A stretch of 64,000 nucleotides of DNA from Geomicrobium sp. JCM 19039. GTDB taxonomy: Bacteria; Bacillota; Bacilli; Bacillales; Marinococcaceae. The stretch covers positions 180,248 through 244,247 of the forward strand of contig NZ_BAXB01000003.1 in NCBI RefSeq assembly GCF_000698145.1, in the 5' to 3' direction. Shown in pieces: positions 40,337 through 50,391 of this stretch; within the stretch, counting starts at the first letter, position 1; each line of letters opens with the position of its first letter. The notes beneath the pieces are model-generated. The model was given only the letters and a program-made list of their open reading frames with translations, was not told the DNA's origin and searched no databases. Made by a program: the position numbers and the translations under genes.

Positions 40337-41439
40337 AGTAAAAGATGTGATCCAGCTAATGGATGAGTTTGCACCCAAATCTCTAGCATTTGATAAAGAC
40401 CCGATCGGTCTTATGATCGGCGATGTAGAACAGCCTGTAGAGACGGTTTTAACGACACTAGACGTTACAGAGGACGTCGTTGATGAAGCGGTGAATTTCG
40501 GTGCGACACTTATTATTGCGCATCATCCTTTGTTATTCATGCCACTTTCAAACATTGATTTGAGCAGTCCAAAAGGCAGAGTTATTCAAAAATGTTTAAA
40601 GCATGACATTAGCGTCTATGCTGCCCACACAAATCTTGATATTACCGACGGCGGCGTGAACGATATGCTTGCTGAAAAGATCGGGCTAACAGATGTAAAC
40701 GTACTCGTACAAACTGACCAAGAGCGTCTGTATAAAATCGTGGCATTCGTACCTGTTGAAAATGCCGAGGACGTGAGGCAAAGCTTAGGTGATGCCGGCA
40801 CCGGTCACATTGGGACTATTCTCACTGTTCATTTTCTAGTTCTGGGACAGGTGCTTTTCTTCCTGGTAGTAATACGAACCCGCATATTGGCGAAGTAGGG
40901 AAGCCTACAAAAGTCGAGGAAGTTCGGATTGAAACCATTGTTCCTGAAATGTTATTGAACAAGGCGATTTCAGCATTACATGAGGCGCACCCATACGAAG
41001 AAGTGGCATATGATCTGTACCCGCTAAGGTTGGAAGGGGAAATGAAAGGTTTAGGAAGAATTGGCGAGTTGGAACAAGAAACGACTCTTAAAGCGTTTGC
41101 CCAAACGTTGAAAACGTCATTTTCCGTTGAGGGGTTACGTTTTTCTGGAGATGAAAACAAACGAGTAAAAAAGGTAGCAGTTCTAGGCGGTGACGGTAAT
41201 AATTATTGGCAAGAGGCATTGCAACAAGGGCAGATGTATTCGTCACAGGAGACTTAAAATTTCATACTGCACAAGATGCCATGCTAGCTGGATTATCTCT
41301 CGTTGACCCTGGTCATCATATTGAAGAAATTATGAAAGCAGGCGTTGAGCGTAAACTAAGAGAGCAGACGCATGAAGCTGGCCTCAACGTGACATATCGT
41401 GCTTCGTCTATTAATACCGACCCGTTTACGTTTATCTAA
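40320..41439 (+). CDS. yqfO: NIF3/DUF34 family protein YqfO (two frameshifts)
   Basis: A NIF3-like metal-binding protein with a PII-like domain inserted between its halves; the exact activity is unknown (a GTP cyclohydrolase I type 2 label is common). The N-terminal HHPLLF motif and later DPGHH are the metal-binding histidines. Near 40815 one A is missing (GHIGN continues YSHCSFSSSGTGAFLPG), and near 41228 one G is missing (EALQQGA continues DVFVTGDLKFHTAQDA). With both restored the length is 373 residues, exactly that of B. subtilis YqfO. Confidence 0.9.
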
Positions 41440-41454
41440 AACGTGACAGAAAAA

Positions 41455-41488
41455 CCTCTCCAAAATGTTTGCTTTGGAGAGGTTTTTT
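41455..41488 (+). terminator. yqfO terminator
   Basis: CCTCTCCAAA and TTTGGAGAGG form the stem, followed by six T. Confidence 0.88.
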
Positions 41489-41542
41489 ATTTGATTTTGC
41501 AGTACTATATAGAATGGACCTAACATATTCCTAATTGCGCAG

Positions 41543-41740
41543 TTTGTTGTCGCTTTCCACTGCAGGCTGATGTCTGCAGTCCAGACGATAAGTGCAACAT
41601 CGGTGGTCAAAAGACGCCCACCGTGTTTTCTTGACCGCGGAGGACCGACCGAGCCACCTCAATCTTACGATCTGCGGGGTCTCGTCTCGGCCCTTTTCCG
41701 CAGGCGTCACCGCCTTTCGTTCCAATTAACGGTACTGAAT
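41543..41740 (+). repeat. dispersed intergenic element, copy with one hairpin unit
   Basis: From the left: a block with GTCGCTTTCCACTGCAGG; one 58-bp unit (41577-41634) holding the hairpin CGGTGG ... CCACCG followed by TGTTTTCTTGA; then GACCGCGGAGGA. The right block, CTGCGGGGTCTCG ... TTTTCCGCAGG, has its own CTGCGG / CCGCAG inverted repeat. The right block resembles intergenic repeats common in Bacillaceae genomes. Short open frames here come from the repeat and are not genes. The rest of 41489-42015 shows nothing I can name. Confidence 0.7.
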
Positions 41741-42015
41741 TGGCGACGTTGCTGAACTGGGGTTGCTCAATATCGGCATTCAACTCGATCCGTACACTTT
41801 GGAGGTCAATAGCATTAGATACCCATCATGGCTGCGTCTATTGTAAACGATTAAGATCAATCTCAAAGTCGATGAACGTTAGGCTTTAACGGGTGGTCTA
41901 TCATTCGTTCGTGAAGAAATTCTTTCGTTCAACTTATATAGCTCATAGAAGTTCGTTCCATGGGCTGTTCCAAAATAGAAGATGACACTAATTTTAGCTC
42001 CAGCTAAAAGAGGTT

Positions 42016-42992
42016 TTACTCGTTCGTCAGATCCTTTGTGCTTCGTTTCGTATCAATATGGCGAACGACGGCTTCAATTTCCTCGCGTTTTTCTTCAAGG
42101 AAAGGTGGTAATGATAGTTTCTCACCTAACGTTTCATATGGCTCATCTCCCATGAATCCAGGGCCATCAGTTGCAAATTCAAATAAGATACGGGATGTCG
42201 CCCGAGCATATAAAGATTCGAAGAAATGTCGGTCTACGTGCCTGAGTTTGGAATTTGGAATTGGTTAAGTCGGTCAATCCAATGGTTCAGTGCATCGCGG
42301 TCGTGAACGCGAAATGCTGCATGGTGAACGGTGCCGAACCCTTGCTGAGCGGGAGGCAGTACCGTATTGTGTTCGACGATGACGCTTGCCCCGTTACCAC
42401 CTTCTCCGACTTCAAACAATGTAAAAGAGCCTTCTTTGCCTTGCTGCTCGAAACCAAGGACTTTTTGCATGTACAAAGAGAACGCTTCGATGTTGGCAAC
42501 GCGTACAAAGATGGGGCCTAGCCCTATGATTGCATATTCAACAGGGACGGGACCACTTTGCCAAGCAGTTCCAGAAGCAACACCACTGTTATGCTCATCG
42601 GAGATGAGTTGGTATTGTTGGTCATCAAAGTCAACGAATGATAGTGTCTTTTTTCCCCATTGTTCTTTAATGCCGGTGTGAGAAACTTGGCGTTCGTTAA
42701 ATCGTTTTTCCCAGTAAGCGAGAGCATCGTCGCTAGGTACTCGAAAGGATGTTTTGTAGATTTCATCATTTCCGTGTCTGCCTTTAGGGATGCCAGGGAA
42801 ATCGAAGAAGGTCATATCTGTCCCAGGGCTGCCTGTATCGTCAGCAAAAAAGAGGTGATACGTTTGAATATCGTCTTGATTAACCGTCTTTTTCACGAGT
42901 CTCATTCCGAGTGTATACGTAAAAAACTCGTAATTTTTTTCAGCGCTGCTCGTAATTGCCGTCACATGGTGCAATCCTTTGAGTGTATTCAC
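42016..42992 (-). CDS. glyoxalase-fold ring-cleaving dioxygenase, MhqO-like (one-base frameshift)
   Basis: A vicinal-oxygen-chelate protein with two glyoxalase-like halves, like B. subtilis MhqO, which acts in quinone and catechol detoxification. The GTG start ([15 protein letters not shown]) follows GGATGAG. Metal-ligand candidates are LHHVT at the N-terminus, VHHAAF in the middle and FEFAT near the end. Near 42240 one base is missing: IPNSG continues [29 protein letters not shown]. The corrected length is 325. It is an insertion relative to the B. subtilis order (yqfO-ispH) and has its own promoter and palindromic operator. Confidence 0.85.
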
Positions 42993-43026
42993 GTTTACTC
43001 ATCCTTCCAATTTCGATGTTGTTATC

Positions 43027-43055
43027 AGTTTAATATTAAACTAACAAATTGTCAA
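43027..43055 (-). promoter_or_regulatory. promoter and 16-bp palindromic operator of the dioxygenase gene
   Basis: On the minus strand TTGACA (43055-43050) and TAAACT (43032-43027) are 17 nt apart. The perfect palindrome AGTTTAATATTAAACT (43027-43042) covers the -10 box and half the spacer, the usual place for a repressor. A MarR-type repressor is inferred from the site type and the family of the target gene. Confidence 0.65.
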
Positions 43056-43057
43056 AT

Positions 43058-43084
43058 AAAAAAGCCTGAGACCCAGGCTTTTTA
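43058..43084 (-). terminator. ispH terminator
   Basis: AAAAGCCTG and CAGGCTTTT form a stem that overlaps the ispH stop codon and is followed on the minus strand by TTATTT. Confidence 0.85.
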
Positions 43085-44041
43085 TCTTGCTCTTGATTTC
43101 ATGTTCTTGCGAAGAGGAGGAAGAATCTTAGCTCCGTAAATTTTGCGTTCACGTGTCCACGTATCTTCATCTTCCGGATCGTATTGATCTAAGAACATAA
43201 TGACTTCTTTTGCAATGGCAGTAGGTGTAGACGCTCCAGCTGTAACAGCGACTTTGTTGACACCTTCTAACCATTCGAGTTTAAGTTCACTTACATCAGC
43301 AATTCGATAAGCATTCGTAGACGCGATGTCTTTAGATACTTGTGCAAGTCGATTGGAGTTGTTGCTCATCGGATCTCCAACAACAATTAATAGATCGGCA
43401 TCCTTCGCTTGATCGCCAACGGCCTCTTGCCTCACTTGAGTCGCGTGGCATATCTCATTGTGTACTTCGGCGTGAGGGTACCTTTCTAGCGTACGATCCA
43501 TAATGTTTTGAACGTCCCATTGGCTCATCGTCGTCTGATTCGTAATGATGATGTTGTCACGTTTTAAATCTAAAGCTTCAACGTCTTCCAGTGTTTCAAT
43601 GAGGTGTACGTGCTCGGGAGCGACACCAATTGCACCTTCTGGTTCCGGATGCCCGCGCTTCCCGACATACACGATGTCATAGCCTTCACTCTTCTTATCG
43701 AGAATGAGGTCATGCGTAACCGTAACATCTGGGCACGTTGCATCAATGGTCATCAAGCCTTTCTCATCCGCAAGTCTGCGAACTTCTGGCGAGACACCAT
43801 GGGCTGTGAAAATCACAGTTCCATTCTCTACGTTCTTAAGAATTTCTAAACGGTTTGGACCATCTAAAGAGATAATGCCTTCTTCTTCAAATGCATCGGT
43901 CACATGTTTATTGTGAACAATCATACCAAGAATATAAATCGGTCTTGGTAAACTGTCATCATTTGCTGCTTGGCGGGCGATGACCATAGCGTCAACAACA
44001 CCGTAACAGTAACCTCGAGGGGTAATTTTTACAACTTCCAT
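43082..44041 (-). CDS. ispH: 4-hydroxy-3-methylbut-2-enyl diphosphate reductase
   Basis: This is the last enzyme of the MEP isoprenoid pathway (HMBPP to IPP and DMAPP), an iron-sulfur protein. The ATG at [14 protein letters not shown] after GGAGGACTT gives 319 residues (B. subtilis: 314). The three cluster cysteines are in GYCYG, DATCPD and EICHAT; the [10 protein letters not shown] block is typical. IspG, the preceding enzyme, is encoded 13 kb away in the same window. yqfQ lies upstream on the same strand. Confidence 0.97.
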   Translation of the reverse strand: MEVVKITPRGYCYGVVDAMVIARQAANDDSLPRPIYILGMIVHNKHVTDAFEEEGIISLDGPNRLEILKNVENGTVIFTAHGVSPEVRRLADEKGLMTIDATCPDVTVTHDLILDKKSEGYDIVYVGKRGHPEPEGAIGVAPEHVHLIETLEDVEALDLKRDNIIITNQTTMSQWDVQNIMDRTLERYPHAEVHNEICHATQVRQEAVGDQAKDADLLIVVGDPMSNNSNRLAQVSKDIASTNAYRIADVSELKLEWLEGVNKVAVTAGASTPTAIAKEVIMFLDQYDPEDEDTWTRERKIYGAKILPPLRKNMKSRAR

Positions 44042-44119
44042 CGCCAAGTCCTCCAATATAATAGGCTACTTTGTATTATACAGGTAGACTGTAGGATTGA
44101 AAAGCAAAGCGAGGCGAAA

Positions 44120-44605
44120 CTAGACGTATAGTTTTGGTGGAGGTTCGTTTCCGGTATATGAAGAAGGTGGCACGGGCATCGTTTCTTGTGTTGTTTCCAG
44201 GGTTGTAGGAGCGGTTTCCACTACGGGTTCCTCTTCAGCAACCGTTTGCGGGGCGGGAAGTTCGCCCTGTGTGTTTTCATTTTGCCCAGAACCTCGGCGC
44301 ATCTGATTCACTTGCCGAACAACGCCTGGAATTTGACGCACCATCGGACCGTATTTCCGAATAACCGGAATCCACTTAGCGCCGGTTTGAATCATCGGCA
44401 TAAATCTTCCGATTGAACCGAGCATTCCTGAACCACCAGATAGCGCGGCTGCACTTCCAATTCCAGGAGCAAGTCCGCCAGATAATGCAGCTCCGGGAGC
44501 TGCCATTGCCGAGCTTAACGGAAGGCCAGCCCCGATCGGTAACGCACGCGAAAAAGAAGCAGCAGGTGGACCCATCGGTAAGGGCATAGGAGGGTAGCCA
44601 TACAT
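44120..44605 (-). CDS. yqfQ: YqfQ-like protein
   Basis: A 161-residue protein starting MYGYPPMPLPMGPP (AAAGGATG before the ATG). The first part is low-complexity Gly, Ala and Pro. A more ordered stretch GRFMPMIQTGAKWIPVIRKYGPMV lies in the middle (about 75-98), followed by an acidic, Thr-rich tail. The central stretch and the ispH-cshB neighbourhood fit the VrrA/YqfQ family. The function is unknown; a spore-coat role has been suggested for the family, but the sequence here does not prove it. Confidence 0.75.
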   Translation of the reverse strand: MYGYPPMPLPMGPPAASFSRALPIGAGLPLSSAMAAPGAALSGGLAPGIGSAAALSGGSGMLGSIGRFMPMIQTGAKWIPVIRKYGPMVRQIPGVVRQVNQMRRGSGQNENTQGELPAPQTVAEEEPVVETAPTTLETTQETMPVPPSSYTGNEPPPKLYV

Positions 44606-44746
44606 ATGAACACATCCTTTCGATGAAATAAAGGGAATATAATTAAAGTATGCAGCTAGGCTCTTCAATGGGATGTATTCTTTTCAATGTTTGTTTATGG
44701 TAAAATTAAAGAATGTGTCTACCAAGGAAAACTTGAGGTGATTTAG

Positions 44747-46035
44747 ATGTCTAGATTTCAAAAGCTCAACATTGAGCCTTCATTAATACAAGCGTTAGAA
44801 GAACAAAGAATTACACGACCAACAGAGATTCAGGAACGGCTAATTCCAGCGATCTTAAACAAAAATGATGTGATCGGACAATCACAAACTGGTACTGGAA
44901 AGACGTTAGCATTTGCGTTACCTGTGCTTTCCAATATTGATACCAATCAAAATGAACTGCAAGCGGTTGTCGTTGCACCGACGCGAGAACTTGCAGAACA
45001 GATTTATCGGGTGATGCGCACGTTGGCAGAGCGAGTAGGTGAGATTCGTGTGCAACGAGCCATCGGAGGAACCGATAAAGACCGGGCGATTGAACGATTG
45101 AAACGAGTGCCACACATCCTTATTTCTACGCCAGGCAGGCTTCACGATCTTGTAAGGCAGGAGCATGCAGTGTCCGTCCACCACGTAAGCACACTGATTA
45201 TTGATGAAGCCGATCAGATGTTAGATATGGGATTTATTAACGAAATTGACCAAGTGGCAGGGCAAATGCCAGATGACTTACAAATGCTCGTTTTTTCAGC
45301 AACGATTCCTGAACAGTTGCGACCTTTCTTAAAGAAGTATATGCAAGCCCCTAAGCATGTGCACGTTAAACCGGACACGCCGTCTCCCAAAGGGTTGACC
45401 CACTATTTGATCCCACTAAAAAGTCGGAGTCGGGAAATGCTCACGATTGAAATGGCACAAGCCTTAACCCGTATTTGTGTCTAGTGTTTGTAAATACAAA
45501 AAAAGAAGCAGATTCGCTCACTCGTTTGTTCATTGAACATGGAATAGATACAGAGACGCTCCACGGTGATTTAAGCCCAAGAGAGCGTAAGCAAGCGATG
45601 AAAAAAATCAACCGTGCAGATGTACCGTTCGTCGTTTGTACTGACCTTGCCGCTCGTGGTATGGATATTGAAGGCGTATCACACGTCGTGAATGTGTCAA
45701 TCCCTCATGAGCTGGAGTACTTTCAACACCGGGCCGGAAGAACCGCTAGAGCCGACTTAAGTGGAGAAGTGTATACGATTGTAGATAAGGAAGACTATCC
45801 GGCTCTCCATAAACTTCAACAACAGCGTTTCTTTTTCCATTACGTTGATCTTAAACACGGGGAATGGAAGGAAATTGAACAACTAGGTAGTGGTTATGCA
45901 CCAGGTAAAGTGCGAACGAAATCTTCATCAAGTAAAAGTAGTTCACCGACACGTACGCCAAACAAGAAACAAAAAAACATTAAGCCAGGCTATAAGAAAA
46001 AAATGAAAGAAGAAGCGAGAAGAAGGAGAGGTTAA
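44747..46035 (+). CDS. cshB: DEAD-box RNA helicase CshB (one-base frameshift)
   Basis: A cold-shock RNA helicase. Motifs seen: [10 protein letters not shown] (near residue 44), [15 protein letters not shown], and HRAGRTAR in the second RecA domain; the tail is basic. Near 45467 one A is missing: MAQALN continues [17 protein letters not shown]. The corrected length is 429 (B. subtilis: 438). It is followed after 1 nt by nfo; the cshB-nfo pair is conserved. Confidence 0.93.
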
Positions 46036-46036
46036 C

Positions 46037-46944
46037 ATGACGATCAACAAGATCGGTTCTCACGTATCGATGAGTGGTAAGAAAATGTTGCTTGCTTCAA
46101 GTGAGGAAGCAGCAGGGTACGGGGCAACGGCAATGATGATTTATACGGGTGCGCCACAGAATACGCGCAGAAAAGCGATTGAAGAGCTAAACATTGAAAA
46201 CGGACAAGCACACATGAAAGAACATGGCATTGAAGAAGTTGTTGTGCATGCCCCGTATATTATAAACATCGGAAATTCTGTCAAGCCAGAAACGTATGAC
46301 CTTGGCGTTCGTTTTTTGCGCTCTGAGATTGAACGAACAGAAGCGCTTGGCGGTAAACAAATTGTTCTTCACCCAGGTGCTCATGTAGGAGAAGGTGCTG
46401 AAAAGGGGATTCAAAAGATTATTGAAGGGCTAAATGAAGTCATTCACCCTGATCAAAAAGTAAACATTGCTCTTGAAACGATGGCCGGAAAAGGGTCAGA
46501 GTGTGGAAGAAGTTTCGAAGAGCTTGCACAGATTATCGAAGGTGTGACCCATAACAATAAATTAACGGTCTGTTTTGATACGTGCCATACCCATGATGCA
46601 GGCTATGATATTGTCAATAACTTTGATGGGTCATGGAAGAGTTTGATCGTTTAATCGGACTGGACCGCCTTGCAGTTTTGCATGTGAATGACAGCAAAAA
46701 TCCGCAAGGCGCCAGAAAAGACCGACACGAGAATATTGGATTTGGTCACATTGGTTTTGATGCATTAAATCGGATTGTTCGTCATGAGGCTGTTAAGGAC
46801 ATACCAAAGATTCTTGAAACGCCTTATGTTGGTGAAGATAAGAAAAACAAAAAACCGCCGTACCAGTATGAGCTTGCCATGTTTAGAGCGGGTAACTTCG
46901 AAGAGGATTTGAAAGAAAAGATACTAGCAGGTGTGCCACTATAG
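46037..46944 (+). CDS. nfo: endonuclease IV (one-base frameshift)
   Basis: A zinc-dependent AP endonuclease for base-excision repair. AGAAGGAGAGG lies before the ATG. Family blocks are [13 protein letters not shown] and [13 protein letters not shown] (zinc ligands), then [12 protein letters not shown] and NIGFGHIG. Near 46629 one G is missing: NNFDGV continues [21 protein letters not shown]. The corrected length is 302 (B. subtilis: 297). The 3' end overlaps the convergent yqfT by 6 nt. Confidence 0.94.
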
Positions 46945-47193
46945 TTTATGACTATACTGAGCATATAAATCGTAAAGCAGCATCGCATGAGACTTCGATG
47001 TTGCTTTTTCGACTTTATCAATAAACGCATACACAGACGCCTTGTTTTTTAAATTCACTTTCTCGGTTCTCGCCAAGTAAAGAAGTTTATCGGCTTCACC
47101 ATACGTCAATTGAACCCCTCGAGATGCCGCCATTGATTGGAGCTCTTGAGGTGACATATTCTTCACGTACTGATTAATTAATCCCATCCACAT
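46939..47193 (-). CDS. yqfT: YqfT-like protein (DUF2624)
   Basis: This 84-residue protein begins [24 protein letters not shown] is 9 nt upstream. The pattern of a short helical domain ([19 protein letters not shown]) and the position after nfo match DUF2624/YqfT. Convergent with nfo. The function is unknown. A hairpin that can end nfo transcription lies within its 3' coding region. Confidence 0.78.
   Translation of the reverse strand: MWMGLINQYVKNMSPQELQSMAASRGVQLTYGEADKLLYLARTEKVNLKNKASVYAFIDKVEKATSKSHAMLLYDLYAQYSHKL
46975..47009 (+). terminator. nfo terminator inside yqfT
   Basis: AAGCAGCATCG pairs with CGATGTTGCTT (one G-T pair) over a 10-nt loop, followed by TTT. It is 30 nt after the nfo stop and within yqfT codons. 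Confidence 0.65.
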
Positions 47194-47372
47194 TACGATC
47201 ACATCCTTTAATACAACGTATGATGGATTAGGCTCGTCATGTGACTACTATTTAATTTCAAATGAATTGGAAATATTATCTATTCAATGAATTTAAGTTT
47301 CGGTATAATGAAATTAAAGTTTAGTATGATGAAAATTGCCAACGATTCGGTTGATGTAAGGAGCGTGTGAGC

Positions 47373-48750
47373 ATGAAAGATTTCGCGCAAGTGGAAGATG
47401 CTTATGACGAACAACGTGTATTCAAACAACTAAGTAAGGAAATTCGGTTAGTGATCCAGCAGGATGGTACCGTACAGTACAAGAATGAACATGCCAAAGA
47501 AGTGTTGGATCGAACCGATCGTTTTTTCGCTACTTTCTTAGGGTATGAATGGCGCAAGGCGATGGACTTTTTCAAGAAGATGTACGAAACGAAGCGTTCT
47601 GAAGAGGCTGTCCTCACTCATTTTCTCGCTAGAAAAGAAATCAGGGTATTTTATCGTGGAGCTTTTCGAGAAGATGCTTTCTATTTGATTGGGCAAGTTC
47701 AGTCTGCCACAGATGTGAAAAACCGTGAAGCGACAGGCCGCATGATGAAATCTCTTCCTTGTGGGTATGTTCGTGTCAATGAAAAGCTTACAATTGTTGA
47801 AATGAATCGTCGATTTGAAAAGTTAGTATTTATGCGAAACACCTTTTTATTGCCGGAATTAAAGCTTTCGTCTCTTCAATTTGAGTCAGATTACGGCAGG
47901 ACCATTTACGAGTGTGTAATGAATGCCATTTCGACAAAGCAGCTCAGTGTAAAACGCTTTGACGCTGGCAATGAACTTCGAATCGCCGCGTATGCCACAT
48001 ACTTACCGGCAGACGACGAGATTGTCGGGTTTATTTTTGATGAAAGTGCAGAACTAAAATATGAAAACTTGCTTGCTTACCGTCAACAGATGGAATCGGT
48101 TTCGCACTTGGCAGCTGGAGTAGCTCACGAATTGAGAAACCCATTGTCTGTTATTCGAGGGTTTCTTCAATTGTCGGAACTAACGGATAGTTTCCACAAA
48201 TATAGCCATACGATTTTTTCAGAAGTAGACAGAATGAATGTTATTATTGAGAACTTTCTATCCATGTCTAGAAAGAAGTTTGAGCGAAGGTTGCAAAATC
48301 CGATGGGGGTCATTCGTTCTGTCGAAGACATCATTCGGTCAGAGTGCTTGCTCCATGACGTTCAATTCTCATCAGAGCTCGTTGATACAGAGCGGAAGAT
48401 TTTTATGAATGAAACGATGATTAAACAAGTCATATTGAACTTGTTGCGTAATTCAGTTGAAGCGTACAAAGAAGATACGACGAACAAGTTGTTTACGTTA
48501 AAAACGGAGATGAAAGACAGCAGATACGTAGTGACGGTTGGAGATAATGGGCAAGGAATCCCGCCTGAGATTCTCAATAAACTCGGAGAGCCGTTCACAA
48601 CAACGAAAGAGAAAGGGACCGGAATCGGTATTTCTCTTTCCAAAAAATTAATCGAAGATCATGGAGAACGTTCCGTATTGATAGCGAAGTGGGGCAGGTA
48701 CGATTGTAACCCTTCCCCTCCCTTTTCACGATGATTCTTCAGTAGGCTGA
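47373..48750 (+). CDS. soluble sensor histidine kinase (two frameshifts near the 3' end)
   Basis: A cytoplasmic kinase without membrane segments. Two PAS-like regions (about 15-115 and 125-225) precede HisKA, with the phosphorylated His in VAHELRNPLSVI (near residue 250). The HATPase domain has the N box LLRNSVEA, GDNGQG and GTGIGIS. Bases are missing near 48671 (TT for TTT) and 48697 (GG for GGG). Restoring them gives SEVGQGTIVTLPLPF and a stop at 48748-48750, 459 residues. No response regulator is nearby; it resembles the orphan kinases that feed the sporulation phosphorelay. Its end overlaps the convergent ppx by 25 nt. Confidence 0.85.
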
Positions 48751-50279
48751 TGTTCAACGAACAGCATGCGATACTTCGTCTTTGTAGCTCGCTCGAGTTG
48801 CTTTAGAGATAACGTCGTATGCTGTTGTTCAAAGTAATAAGGTTCTCCTTTTTTTACATGGAAAATGAATTGTGGATGCCGGCTTCGACCGGTATTTTTC
48901 AATTCTATTTTCTCAATGACATCTCTACCGGTTACATATAATGATGTAGCCATACGTAGTATGGCACCCATGACTTCAAGCTTACGAACCGTTCGCCCGT
49001 TTAGGATGCGTTTATACTGGATGGCCCTTTTTCTCAACCGTTTAACAGACGTGAATGAACTGAGCAAAGCCATGGATATGCGCTCTTGGTGGGAAAATCC
49101 ATCCAATGACCGATTCGTTAACACGTTTAGCGTATGAGCGTGTGCATGTTCTTCGTCAATATATGTGCCGAGCTGTCGAAGTAATGAGCTAAAGTAGAGG
49201 AGCTCTTCCATATTTTTTTGGTCTTCTTCTTGTTCATTTGCATAAATACAGTTGTACAATTCACGTGAAAGTGCATAAATGGCCTTACCGTATTCGGTGG
49301 AGAGATTAAACTCCCTCATTAACTGAGTGATCGTCTCTTTCTTTACGTTCACGAAGCGACGGGTTTGTCGATCACTAAGCAATGAATCATAAAGAAGCCC
49401 ATCTCGAAGACCTTTGCGGCTAATGATAAGACGCTTTCCTTTTGTGTAATGCATGAGCTCAGAAATAAACAACCCAGCGGGTACGATTGAACTCGCACGA
49501 TCTTCAGATAGTCCTGAAACTTCTCCTCGTTTAATACGCGGGATTTTCTTTAAATAGTGGTACGTATCCAGTAGTTGGGTGTCGTTCATTTCATATTGAT
49601 GTAGACCGGACACAGGGTATTGGTGGCGACGACGTTGAACCGCAGCAATTTGTCTGACGCTCCCGCCTATGCCGATAAGAGGAACGTTAAGGTTTTGTAA
49701 CCACGGGATGGAAACAAAGGCATCGTGTGCAAGCTTTTTCACACGCTTGATGGATGCAGGATCGTCACTCCAAAGTTTTGCAAGTGTGAGTGCACCAATC
49801 GAGAAGCTGTGCGAGTGAACGAGTTCACGGTCTTTAAAGTAAGCAACCTCAGTACTGCTGCCCCCCATATCAAAAATCAGCCCATCTTTTAATTGAATCG
49901 AGTTTACTGTAGCTAAATATCCGTAATATGCTTCTTCTTGACCGGTGATGACGTTGATTTCTATAGCTGTCTTTTCATAGATGCTTTCTAATATTTCACT
50001 GCGATTTTGTGCTCTTCGGATGGCTGCTGTTGCGACTGCTTTTACGTCACTCACTTCGTGGGCGCGTAAAACGGCATTAAATTGAACAAATACTTGATCG
50101 AGAACGCGAATGCCTTCCGGTCGTAATACATCGTGTTCGTCTAAGTATTCGCTTAGTCTGGCAGCGATCTTAAAGTTGTACAGTGAACGGTATCTTCTTT
50201 GCTCATCAATGGCATAGATGACAAGGCGAATGGAATTAGACCCTACATCAACGACGGCCATTCGCTTTGTTTCATTCAT
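48726..50279 (-). CDS. ppx: Ppx/GppA family phosphatase
   Basis: Probable exopolyphosphatase or guanosine pentaphosphatase of the actin-like ATPase fold. It has 517 residues. The N-terminal phosphate loop is AVVDVGSNSIRLVIY; the second is FDMGGSSTEVAY near residue 142; GIGGSVRQIAA follows. A C-terminal HD-like helical domain covers about 320-517. GGAGGG lies before the ATG. No polyphosphate kinase gene is in the window. It is divergent from the zinc uptake genes. Confidence 0.88.
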   Translation of the reverse strand: MNETKRMAVVDVGSNSIRLVIYAIDEQRRYRSLYNFKIAARLSEYLDEHDVLRPEGIRVLDQVFVQFNAVLRAHEVSDVKAVATAAIRRAQNRSEILESIYEKTAIEINVITGQEEAYYGYLATVNSIQLKDGLIFDMGGSSTEVAYFKDRELVHSHSFSIGALTLAKLWSDDPASIKRVKKLAHDAFVSIPWLQNLNVPLIGIGGSVRQIAAVQRRRHQYPVSGLHQYEMNDTQLLDTYHYLKKIPRIKRGEVSGLSEDRASSIVPAGLFISELMHYTKGKRLIISRKGLRDGLLYDSLLSDRQTRRFVNVKKETITQLMREFNLSTEYGKAIYALSRELYNCIYANEQEEDQKNMEELLYFSSLLRQLGTYIDEEHAHAHTLNVLTNRSLDGFSHQERISMALLSSFTSVKRLRKRAIQYKRILNGRTVRKLEVMGAILRMATSLYVTGRDVIEKIELKNTGRSRHPQFIFHVKKGEPYYFEQQHTTLSLKQLERATKTKYRMLFVEHQPTEESS

Positions 50280-50305
50280 GAATTACCCTCCGTTCATAAC
50301 CTGCA

Positions 50306-50334
50306 TTTACAAGAAACGAAAATTACGCTATACT
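50306..50334 (+). promoter_or_regulatory. SigA promoter of znuC-znuB-zur
   Basis: TTTACA and TATACT are 17 nt apart, directly before the Zur box. Confidence 0.7.
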
Positions 50335-50343
50335 GTTTCATGT

Positions 50344-50364
50344 AAATCGTAATCATTCTGTTTT
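50344..50364 (+). promoter_or_regulatory. Zur-type operator
   Basis: AAATCGTAATCATT followed by a weaker right arm (CTGTTTT) matches the left half of the B. subtilis Zur box. It overlaps the expected transcription start of the zinc operon, which itself ends with zur. Confidence 0.75.
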
Positions 50365-50391
50365 GAAACGTATTGTTTGGGGGAAAAGCTC

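Noticed and set aside
41543..41740. Insertion sequence remnant with transposase
   Set aside because: No transposase fragment or terminal inverted repeats with a target duplication could be seen.
42660..43139. Plus-strand open frame of 159 codons opposite the dioxygenase gene and its promoter
   Set aside because: It lies antisense to a recognised gene, a terminator and a promoter, and resembles no protein I know.
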